Shown piece after piece: positions 8,013 to 16,381 of a stretch of DNA of 19,777 nt (position 1 is the first letter of the stretch; each line of letters opens with the position of its first letter). The position numbers and the translations under genes are program-made. The stretch is from Aureococcus anophagefferens. Lineage: Eukaryota; Sar; Pelagophyceae; Pelagomonadales; Pelagomonadaceae. Where the stretch lies: contig NW_008705597.1 in the NCBI RefSeq assembly GCF_000186865.1, forward strand, positions 252,959 through 272,735. The letters run 5' to 3'. The notes under the pieces were generated by a model, which had not been told where the DNA came from, made no database searches, and worked only from the letters and a program-made list of their open reading frames with translations.

Positions 8013-9487
8013 CTAGCGCTCCTTACGGCTGGCACGGCGCACGCGGTCGGAGGGTGGCTTCTGGGTGGAGATCGGGATGTTGTGGTGTTTGAGGATGGCG
8101 TCGCCTAAAAAGTCGCAGAAGCCTGGCTCGTAGGTGGCTGTCTCGGTGGCATACTCCAGCCTCTCGGGATGCTTGTTGGTAGGCTGGTTCTCGATCCACT
8201 TGCACGGCGAGCAGGGGGTACAGAAGTAGTCGTCCTCTGGGAAGTCGGCGATGTCAGTGAGGATCTCCAGGGTTTTTTCGAACTTGGTGCCACAAAGCTT
8301 GCACATAGATACCTACGATTGGGTTGCTGTCGGTTGGGTGGAAGCGCTTTTGCGGCTCGGGCGCATGCTCGGCAGCGCCGGAGGTTGAGTGTGATCATGT
8401 CCTGGAACCAGGGCTGCTTGTGGACAACCCCTGTTGGGTGTTCCCATGAAAATGTCACAAAGGGGCTCAGCCGTCGCGTATCGTTGATGGCCTTTTTCCA
8501 CATTGTTGCGCACCCTTCCGCTATGTGGACAATTCGTGCTTTATCTGGCTTTAAGCCCTTTGCTTTGGCCTTTTTGCCGTAGGTCCTATGAGCTAGCATG
8601 TATCAAAGATAAGAAAGGTGGGACACTGGATGTTGCTGTTGCCCGGCGGGCGAATTTGCCTTGCAGTCCCATGTGCAATGCACATGGATGAGCTGTGGGA
8701 ACATGGTCAGTAGCTTGCTGAAATCCAAGTTTCTCAAATCTTCCTTTAGGTGCGCAAATCTCCTGTCATCCCAATCGATCGTGTAGACTCCTATTAGACC
8801 ATTTCCCTTGATAAATATCGCCTGTGCAAGGGCTGCACTTCCCGAACCAACCTCGATGACGATGTACTTGTACAGCCTCGGTGCATCTGCCGGATTGGGC
8901 AGTTTGTCTCTTCCCACTTGGGGTGGGAAAACTGAAACACCAGCTTTCTTCCTCTTTCCTCCAGACAGTCTCTCGTCGAAATATTCAACTAGATGTTGTG
9001 CCCTTTCATGGACATGCCTCAATTCCTCGCTTTGTTTTTGCTCAGTTTTTGTTAAAGCAACAATGTCCTGCGAGTCTCTGTCATACACTGCTCTCACTCT
9101 GTCTGCCTCGAACTCAACCACCACTTCTTTTGCATCTTCCCTTACCACAAGCGCATTTACAGGTGCTTTGTAACCATTTAGCTCCACTGCGACGAAGTCG
9201 CCCTGGGAGGCCAACGCACCTGCGACGGGAGCGGAGTTAGATTCTTCTAGCCGCAGGGCCTCGCTTGCTGTCGTTGTAACGTCCCTTGTCACGCCCCTTT
9301 TCTTCAGCCTGTCCATGGCTGAGTTGATTAGAGACGTGCGGCTTTTTCTCTCTCCGAGATGATAAACATCTCGGAGAAGTTCGTGTGCCTTGTCGTGCCT
9401 GAGACAGCCTCGGATGGACTGCGGTTTCGATTCTTCGATTTCGCGGCGCAGCGTTGCGTCGAGCGCAGCCTTTCGCGCTTTCTTCAT
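8013..9487 (-). CDS. Cytosine-5 DNA methyltransferase-like protein, three exons
   Basis: Proposed exons on the minus strand are 9487-8660, 8584-8369 and 8312-8013, about 447 residues. The ATG at 9487 (MKKARKAALD) is preferred over an upstream TTG that lies inside a hairpin. Numbering below counts from that TTG, 12 codons earlier. Residues 107-150 look like a small Tudor/PWWP-type barrel (GDFVAVELNGYKAPVNALVV). A SAM-binding motif I (VIEVGSGSA, about 222-230), an acidic motif II (YTIDWDD, about 247-253) and CTWDCK (about 283-288), placed like the PC catalytic loop, follow; exon 2 gives FSWEHPTG, resembling the ENP/ENV motif, and exon 3 continues RRC-type sequence into a CxxC pair region (CTPCSPC). 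Intron 2 fits as GC-AG (56 bp); intron 1 has no canonical borders. It may methylate DNA, but the motif loop is divergent and activity is uncertain. It sits directly downstream of an unknown gene on the same strand. Confidence 0.6.
8313..8368 (-). other. Candidate GC-AG intron in the methyltransferase-like gene
   Basis: Minus strand reads CGGCGCTGCCGA then GCATGC, and ends CCCAATCGTAG before GTATCTATGTGC. Removing 56 bp keeps phase 0 and joins NLRRCR to VSMCKLCG. No GT donor occurs at a usable position in this stretch. Confidence 0.5.
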
Positions 9488-9515
9488 TGTAAAGAAGGGT
9501 GGCGATAATAGGTTT

Positions 9516-9551
9516 TCAGTCAAACGGATATATTGTTATCCGTTTGACTGA
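9516..9551. promoter_or_regulatory. Perfect 15-bp-arm hairpin just upstream of the methyltransferase-like ATG
   Basis: TCAGTCAAACGGATA (9516-9530) and its exact reverse complement TATCCGTTTGACTGA (9537-9551) flank a 6-base loop TATTGT. The nearest gene is the methyltransferase-like ORF, whose ATG at 9487 begins 28 bases away, so on its transcript or promoter the hairpin lies in the immediate 5' flank. It could be an operator-like site, a translational control stem or the remains of a small foldback element. Confidence 0.8.
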
Positions 9552-9645
9552 TTTGCAAGGTATTACCGGCCGGTCCCTGCCGCGTGCGATTGGCCCGTGA
9601 CTTTAGGTTATATTAGGAGGGGAGTATGTAAGCGGAGACGCGTGG

Positions 9646-10866
9646 TTAGGTGAACTCCAGTGCGCCGACCACGACTCTCGGATGCGGCTCGAGGCCGGCG
9701 CGGCGCTTCGTGCGGGCGTACGCGGCCTTCAGGGCCCTCAGGCCCACCTTCGACTCGAGCCACTCGGCGGCGCCCTGGGAGGTCCGTACGCCAGGGACCT
9801 TCGCCTTGAGTAGTTCTTGCATGCTCTCTGCAAAGCAAAGGTGCATGGCAAGTAGGAAGGGGGAGGAGCGCTTGAAGGCCCGCCGCGCCTCGAGCGGGGT
9901 GATGTGCTGATTGGTCGGTTTCGCGCACAAAAGGGGCGAGGAGGTCGCCGAGTAGTCGAACATCCTCGTTTCCTGCTCGAGGCTTGCTGTGTCCTCGCAG
10001 CTGCAGGAGCACCAGAGCGTTGTCCGCACGACCCAATCACCGACGTACGGCGACGTCCAGATGGCCTTGAGCTTTTCCGAGATCGCCTGTAGTGACCCAA
10101 GGCCAACCTGGCCATCTTGAAGCTCTGACATCAACCTATGAAGGTCGCGGTCCTTTGCGAGTGAGCCCATATTCGCAGCGTAGCCGGCTCGGATGGGCGA
10201 AGGTTGTCCCTTTTTCTCACCCTTTTGAACAAACTCAGGACCCACAGCATGTGGGCCCATCTTCCCATTTGCACAATGATAGCTAGCCTTCCAATGGCCC
10301 AGCTCCTCGCTGCCAGCTTCGGCTTCGATGTAGCGGCGCCTCACCTCTATCGCACAGGCCACCAGAAAATCTGCGTTGTCACTCAGCTTGTTCCAGGGAG
10401 GCCTTGTTAGTCCACCAAAGCCGTAAGCCATGCAGTCCACCATCCACTCGACGCACGGTCCATACTTCACCAGCACTATCGCAGGTGCATACCATGGCGG
10501 CAGGCCAAGCGCACGGGCTCGGATGATCCCTGCTCTCACTGCCACCATGTCAGATGGAAGCCTACTTCCCTGATCTGCATACGTCGCGTATGTCAGCATG
10601 AACGCTCGAGCGAGCGGCGCGGTTAGTCGGGTCTTCCCTGGCTCTTTAAAAGGCAAGGGGTCCGGCTGCTGCTGCGCAGGCTCTTGGCTTGCAAGAACAT
10701 CCAACCAAGCGTTGGTGCACTTTGCTGACCACGCATCGCGTGCGGCGGCGACGTTGGTGCTCCGAGCACCGCCGCGCTTTCTCTTCACCCTGAAGTGGGT
10801 GCCCGTCCACCCGTTCAACACGTCTCTGGGAAGGTGCTGCCTTTGTTCATGCTTCTGCAATGGCAT
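9646..10866 (-). CDS. Unrecognised 406-residue protein
   Basis: An uninterrupted minus-strand frame from an ATG at 10866. The N-terminus is basic (residues 25-35, FRVKRKRGG); the middle contains VKYGPCVEWMVDCMAYGFGG and ATSP-like loops; a cysteine group WCSCSCED lies near residue 288; the C-terminal third is helical and Ala/Lys-rich (RRAFKRSSPFLLAMHLCFAE; ALKAAYARTKRRAG). No signal peptide or membrane segment. It lies on the same strand between the transposase-peptidase gene and the methyltransferase-like gene, with about 160-330 bp spacers, so it may belong to the same mobile unit. A CATTGCAG just before the second codons could be a splice acceptor, in which case the true start is upstream. 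No function proposed. Confidence 0.6.
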   Translation of the reverse strand: MPLQKHEQRQHLPRDVLNGWTGTHFRVKRKRGGARSTNVAAARDAWSAKCTNAWLDVLASQEPAQQQPDPLPFKEPGKTRLTAPLARAFMLTYATYADQGSRLPSDMVAVRAGIIRARALGLPPWYAPAIVLVKYGPCVEWMVDCMAYGFGGLTRPPWNKLSDNADFLVACAIEVRRRYIEAEAGSEELGHWKASYHCANGKMGPHAVGPEFVQKGEKKGQPSPIRAGYAANMGSLAKDRDLHRLMSELQDGQVGLGSLQAISEKLKAIWTSPYVGDWVVRTTLWCSCSCEDTASLEQETRMFDYSATSSPLLCAKPTNQHITPLEARRAFKRSSPFLLAMHLCFAESMQELLKAKVPGVRTSQGAAEWLESKVGLRALKAAYARTKRRAGLEPHPRVVVGALEFT

Positions 10867-11195
10867 GGATCAGTCAAATTCGGCAAAAGGGCAGCGAAGA
10901 CCGCGAGCGAAGAGCGGAAAACGGGATCAAAGTGGCAGCCACCTCGCATCAAAATTGCTTCCTTCGGTATCTTGATCGATATATAAACAACTCACAGGTA
11001 ATATGGTGTTGGGGGCTTTTGGGGGCCCACGGTCATAAAATCTGCCAAGGGATCGCGGAAAGAAAAGGTATATCCCACATCCGCCCTGGCAAGTAGCGTG
11101 CCTCTATCCCGGTGTCGCAGCGTAAGACATCGCCTGGGTCCCAGCGATCCCCTCCCAAGTCGCTACCTACTACCTAGGGGGGCGGAGCTAGATTC
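10867..11195. other. Spacer between two minus-strand genes
   Basis: No supported gene. A TATA-like run (GATATATAA at 10978-10986; TTATATATC on the minus strand) lies about 115 bp upstream of the 406-residue ORF and could be its promoter. A GGGGGC-rich patch at 11010-11030 and a CTAGGGGGG word at 11174 are the only other marks. I found no terminal inverted repeat here that matches the other side of the transposase gene. Confidence 0.4.
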
Positions 11196-11845
11196 TTACT
11201 TCCTAGCGTCCATCTCGTACATCACCGTAAACCAGTGCACTCCGCCAGAGGGAGCGTCCGCCGAGTCGAAGTTTGCAATGATGCACTTCCTTGAGCTCTC
11301 GCCCTTGACCAGGCACGCGTCCAGGTCCTGCGCGATGCGCTTAAGGAGCTCATCCCAGCTGAGCGTGTACGGCAGGTGTGCGTCGTCCAAGCCCCCAGGG
11401 GCGTACTGATGGCACAGCGTCATGACCTCGGTTCCGGTGATGAACCTAGCCGAAGTACCCGGGGTGGACAGAACCTCATTTGCACCTGGGATGATATTGT
11501 TCATATTATTAACTGAAACCTGGATGAGATGGTCTGACATGACCTCCATGAAGTTGTCTTTACTAGACAGTTGAGTGGCAACAATGGCGGCTATATAGCC
11601 ACAAGATGGACCCTCTTGCAGACCAGTGTATATGTCATTTATAGTACTGAACTTCATCTCTTTGGCCCAGGAAACTAGCTGTGTGGCCCTTCTTGATCCA
11701 TGGTCCCAATAGTCTACAATTCTCATCCTTAGGAGGGGTTTCTTTGTCCTTATTGCCCTTATCATTCCTTTACTTCTCCATTCCAGTTCTTTCGGGAGCT
11801 TCTCGTCCAACGGACATGGCGGGAAGCCCATCGAAACCAAGCTCC
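11196..11845 (-). other. Papain-like cysteine peptidase module of the transposase gene
   Basis: Last exon, about 216 codons with its stop. The candidate nucleophile is Cys in EGPSCGYIAAIVATQL (plus-strand 11580-11615). The candidate base is His in GGVHWFTVMYEMD, only a few residues from the C-terminus. A possible third residue is the Asn/Asp in CIIANFDSAD. The module joins the preceding exon through a 38-bp intron (11846-11883, GTTTGA...CTTTAG), giving ...TISIGSLVS... in phase. It might process the fusion protein or remove ubiquitin-like modifiers; both are inference. Confidence 0.5.
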
Positions 11846-14800
11846 CTAAAGCATGATCCAGACTTCGAGAGCCACTGTCAAACCTATGCTGATTGTTTTT
11901 AACCACATTTCAACTTCATAGTTCACTTGCCTTCTTCCGGCTTTTTGATCTGCATAATGCTTAGCCATTTTTGCTGAGGTGTAAGAGTCTTTCGAGGCAG
12001 GCTTTTTATCAGGCTTTGTATCAGGCTTTTTATAAGCAGCTGGGGGAAGGGAAGGAGGTGCAGGTGGAGGAGCAGGTGGAGGTAGAGGAGCAGGTGGAGG
12101 TGGAGGAGCAGGTGGAGGAGGAGCAGCAGGCGAAGGAGCCCCAGTCTTTCGTCTCACTCCATCAGCACCCTTCTCTGGGACAGAATTCTGAACCCTGTAC
12201 CTTAACACTGTTTTTTCTAATTCGTCTGCCTTGTCCTGGCACTTTTTTTTTTCTTGTGCTGGCAAGTCCTTCCATGCCTGCCTCTCCTTCTTCCCATTGC
12301 TCTTTGCAATAACCTACGAGATGAATGTTCATGTGAGACATTGAAAATAGATGTAATACTCTGGATATATTACACATATGGCAAGGGCTGCCGCAAAGGC
12401 ACACCACCTTGGGTGTTTGCTCTTGCTTTGGCAGCATGGGCACTTCGAGTCAAGCCCCTCCAGGTCTGGAGGCTTTTCTTCTGATGGGAGCGATCGATGC
12501 GCCACAGCGCTGGGCGCATGCATGCACTTCGAGTCAAGCCCCATAGATACCTTCTCCAAACCCTTGTATACTTGAGCTGGCTTTTCATGCGCCGGCAGAC
12601 AGGGGTGGGACCTGTCCAATGAAGAAGCCCATGCTTCTGCCTCGTCGTCCGGCGCCTTCTTCTCGAAGAAGCTGTCCGCGTTCATCCTGTTGGTAAAGAC
12701 TCTTTTGGCCTCTGATCTCAGGGCAGCTGAGTCTTTTGGGCCTATGTCTTTTAGCTGGATGTTAGGGTAGACGTACGTGCCGCCTCCTAACACACACAGG
12801 CAGTAGAGCCTGTTCCACTCGGCCTGCATGCTGCCTACACGTTGTCAATGTCAGAACACAACAAAAAAGAAGAAAAATCATTACCAAAATCTACATCATC
12901 ACTGGTTTTCCATGACTTCCTGAATTTTTCTTCTAGCTGCTTGTACAGCTCTTTTTCTTCTTTTGTTTTAATTGGTGTCGGGAACCCACGACACGACGTC
13001 ATCCTGTCCATGTACGTCTCCTTTGTGAATTCTTTGTCTTCCTTTGTGGCATAATCCAGCATGAATTGCACCTACAATACAGAAAGCTGAATTTCATGTG
13101 AAGAAGGCGCAGTACGCAGCTGCGGGCAGCTTCGTTGCCTCGATGATCGTGGCCTGCTCCCCAAAAGTCGGTGCTCTTATCATTGGGGTTTTTATCATCA
13201 TGACTCGCTAGCGCCAGGGAGGGAAATGGATCCATGTTAAACAGGGAGTTACTCATCTTTTTGATGTTCATGATCATCCCCACGTCGCATGTGTTGAGGG
13301 CATCACCCCCTGTCCTTTTCCTGCCCTTTTCTATGTTCCACATGGCTACGAAATCAATTAGGGCGTTATCTATCGTTTCCGCACTGCACATCGGCCCTGT
13401 GCAAATAGCCTCCATCGCCCGCCAGAGCGCCTCGAGCTGGCTCGACCCTCTCTTCGTGACAAACTTGGGGTTCTCGCCATCATCACTTACTAGAAAGTAC
13501 ATGTTTTCGCATGTCGGGTCGCCCAAGAGGCCTTCCCGACAGAGGCTCTTGGTACTCTCGTGAATGGTTTCAAAATTTGCCAAATACAAGGCTCTATCTG
13601 GAGCCGTCCGATCCTTAGCATCTCTATATTTGCGTACCACCTTATCTACCCTATCCCAAAGTTCAGCTGAGTCGGGCATCCATCGCCTGCACCTGCGTTT
13701 CCACCTACAAGCACACATCAAACGGCCGCACGTAGGGTGCGCCGACGTACCAGGCCGCAGGCTTGGCCGCGAGCTGCTCTCTAGTGAACTCACCCTCCTC
13801 CACAAGCCTCTTCTCCCAGTACTCCTTGTCCCTGTCGTCGATGGGCAGCATGGCGAGGCTGAGCTCGCTCAAGAACTTCCACTTCAAAGCGTGCTTGCCC
13901 GAGCATACTCCGCTGTAGTCATACATGACCTACAAACATGCATCAAACATATCAAATTTATCGACTCACATGAAATGGGTCTTTCAAGACCCGCAGCGCA
14001 TCGTGGAATATCTCCCTCAGGAAGCGCTCGTCCTTGTCCGGCTGGTCGGTGTATACGCCTTTAAGGAGCCATTGGTTGGCTTGCCACCTCTTCGCCAACT
14101 TCGTAAACATGGGTTCCATCTCCTTGAGGCTCTTTGTCCTGGTGAACAAAGCAGCAACGACCTGTGGTGAATTGTTATAGAGGCAATACGAAACAATCGC
14201 ACCTCTTGATGCTCGTTCATAACCCCAAAGAGGCTCGAGAACAACCTGGCTTTCTTCTCCCCGTGGACAAATTTCGAGGACCAGAAGGTGTGGTCTATTT
14301 TGAAATATTCACCCGAGAAGCTTGCTAAATATAGCAGGCTTATCATTCTTCTTCTCTCGCAGTCTAAGGACCAAATCCGCGTATACCGATGGCTCCCTGG
14401 CGCACGCCCGCCATAACCGTCTGTGAACTTTCCAAATGGAAGGGCCTTGAACTTGGTTTTAAGTCTTACTGCCTTTTGACAGGCGCTGTAGTACGCTGCC
14501 ATCCTGTCGTAATAATGTCCGAACCTTATCGACGTAACCAACTTGCACATCATTTCCATTGCAATACCGTTCGGCCTACCGACCTGCATGGCCCTAACCA
14601 AATCAAATGAAGTCACTGTCCTTTCTGTCACCATAAACCCTAAAATTTCCATCACGCCACCCTCCAGCTGGCTGACTATGGCTGGGTTTAGTGAAGTAAA
14701 CCAACGGTTCGTCTTCCCTGGCTTCGCATGCTTGCAGCCCTTGCAAATGAGCCGGTTTTTTATTATCACACTCCTTTCATACCCGATGGAAAGCACATGG

Positions 14801-16144
14801 GTTATCCCTGGCGCCCAACCACCGAGGCCTAGTTTGTTTCCACATTTAGGGCATCTAAAACTGCCTCCTTTAATGCATCCTGGGAAAAACAAATTAGGGT
14901 TGAAGATTATCAGATACTCAGGCGCATGGTACAGGTTGATGTTGGGGGGGGATTGGGATAGCGGGGAAGGCAATGCAAATCTGCAATTGCCCGCCCACCC
15001 CCTTGGAATAGCTGCGCCCTTGATCAAACTGCCTCGATACATACATCTTTTTTCTTGTTTGTCTCCTCTGATCATCTTCAGTGTCCTCTTGGCCAAGGCA
15101 TGGACCTCCTTGTTCCGGCAGCTGACTGTGTCTTCCATGTCTTCCATGTCTTCCATGTCCTCTGAAATCGAGGGCTTCCACCCTGATACTTCCCTCAACT
15201 CACCTCTGAAATCTTCTTCTTCTTCTTCTTCTTCTTCTTTTTCTTCGCCTTGCTTCTTCTTGACAATCTTCGCTGGCTGCTGGAACCAACATACTTCAGC
15301 TTTGTTTGTCATTGATTTTATCGTTTCATCATTGACGATGAAGTTGCACGATCCATCGTCTGTTTTGATGAAGAATTCTCTGTTCTGGCTATTCCAGCCA
15401 CCTACGTATTTCATGTTTCAAAAACAAAAACTGGGACAGGGGACTTACGGCTCCAGATCAACAAGCCAGGCTTGCCTTTGAAAATGATTCTTAGACTACC
15501 TGCCCTACATATATACTTTGCTACTTGATCGAGCTCCATCTCGAGGTCGACGGCGGGAGCCGCTCCCGTGAGGTCCTTCTTGTTGACCTCTCTGCTCACC
15601 CCATTGGTGAGCAAAATGACTGCTACCCTCATCCCCCTTCCCCTGTTGGCCCTTGTGATCACTCCGATCGAGCCCTAAAACATAAATAACTTTTCATGCT
15701 TAATAACATTTCAAGTATTACCTTGTGAGTGTAAAACTCTCCATCCTCTGGAGGGCCGGAGCCAGGGATTTTCCAGTGCTTACCCTCTACCTTCTTCTTG
15801 TCACTGCGATGCCCAAACGCAACCCACTGCGTTCTCTTTCTATCTTGTTCCAACTCAGTGCATTTTACCTTCATCTCACTTCTTCTCGCTTGCTTGTCCT
15901 CTGCCTCTCGATCTGTCCTCGCTTCTATCTCCTTCTCGATCCTGGCGCGCTTTTCGAGCTCTTCATCTGCCGCTTCTCGCTTCTCTCTCTCCCGCTTCCT
16001 TCTATCTGCTGTTGACCCCAATCCGATCGACGCCGGAGATGATGGCGTTGGACTAGGTCGAGATGGGGTTGGAGTTGGTCGAGAACGCTTAGAACGCGCA
16101 GCCCAACTTCCAATGGCGATTGAAAGAAGAAGCAAGGCACGCAT
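11196..16144 (-). CDS. DDE-type transposase fused to a C-terminal cysteine peptidase, ten or more exons
   Basis: Exons (minus strand): 16144-15722, 15674-15449, 15401-14203, 14161-13970, 13929 to about 13735, about 13720-13116, 13071-12885, 12834-12374, 12313-11884 and 11845-11196. Eight introns of 38-60 bp have GT-AG borders and keep phase; only the junction in 13705-13805 is unsolved. The total is about 1500 residues. Exon 3 has a zinc ribbon (CPKCGN...CKGCKH) and the first candidate catalytic Asp (YFKIDHTFW, about 14281-14310); exon 4 has YTDQPDKDE; exon 6 has RGSSQLEALW, whose Glu matches the third acid of the DDE transposases with an RG(T/S).LEG motif, then MWNIEKG. Exon 9 has an HMG-like WKDLPAQEKKK and a Pro-rich linker. 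Exon 10 has GPSCGYIAA and GGVHWFTV, a Cys...His order as in papain-like peptidases. The order Cys before His excludes a standard Ulp1 fold. Family resemblance to KDZ or DUF6729-type transposases is from memory. Confidence 0.65.
12046..12132 (-). repeat. GGTGGAGGAGCA-type repeat coding a proline-rich linker
   Basis: Plus strand is built of GTGGAGG and GGAGCAG units. In the minus reading frame it encodes a run of Pro/Ala (PPPPAPPPPPAP...). It links the transposase part to the peptidase part and is followed by a Lys/Pro/Asp stretch. Confidence 0.85.
13705..13805 (-). other. Unresolved exon junction in the transposase gene
   Basis: Two frames overlap here: one ends ...GAPYVRPFDVCL at a TAG, the other continues RRCRRWMPDSAELWDRV. 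The block 13929-13116 is one base longer than a multiple of three, so either an intron of length 3n+1 or a one-base insertion is needed. TTGATGTGTGCTTGTAG resembles the 3' end of the previous intron, but no in-phase GT donor sits 40-50 bp before it. Candidates are a 73-bp GC-AG intron or a 127-bp intron with a GGTGAGT donor ending at CTCAG. Confidence 0.5.
15131..15241 (-). repeat. Simple repeats coding acidic tracts in the transposase
   Basis: TCTTCCATG occurs three times in tandem (15131-15157), giving MED repeats on the minus strand. A CTT run (15212-15241) gives a poly-Glu tract. Both are in the N-terminal third, before the zinc ribbon. Confidence 0.9.
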
Positions 16145-16381
16145 GCTTAACAGTCACACGCTTGAGATAAGCACAAGCGTCGAGAGCCACCAATCAAAGG
16201 GGCTAATTGCGACTATTCTTTTACTTGAAGCCAATCCACAGTAACTTTTTGGCCCCCTGGAACAGCAAAAAGGCGTATGCGGTCCATATCGGACCAAACC
16301 GCTCCCACCGGAAGCGCAGCTACAGAGAGATCCCCCCTTCTTTTTTCAGTTTCTTTTTTAATTTTAATTTTTATTTGATGA
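16145..16381. other. Spacer between the transposase gene and the viral island
   Basis: No supported gene. Holds a T-rich run (16339-16378) just before the D5-like fragment. Expected to contain the transposase promoter and possibly one transposon end. A GGCCCCC word at 16251 faces a GGGGGCC word near 11032, too short to call a terminal repeat. Confidence 0.4.

Noticed and set aside
8013..9487. DAM-type (N6-adenine) methyltransferase as found in some DIRS elements
   Set aside because: No DPPW-type motif is present; the order of the SAM motif, Cys loop and E-P motif fits the cytosine-5 type.
11196..11845. Ulp1/adenain-type (C48) peptidase
   Set aside because: HWFTV resembles the Ulp1 HW motif, but that fold has His before Cys; here the Cys motif comes first, so a papain-like call fits better.
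14543..15481. 312-codon plus-strand ORF
   Set aside because: It is antisense to transposase exons 2-3, which have splice sites, a zinc ribbon and a catalytic motif; the plus frame has none.
15798..16244. Plus-strand Ser/Arg-rich ORF
   Set aside because: Antisense shadow of the charged first exon of the transposase gene.
11027..16257. GGGGGCC / GGCCCCC as terminal inverted repeats of the transposon
   Set aside because: The match is only seven bases, flanking bases do not match, and no target-site duplication is visible.
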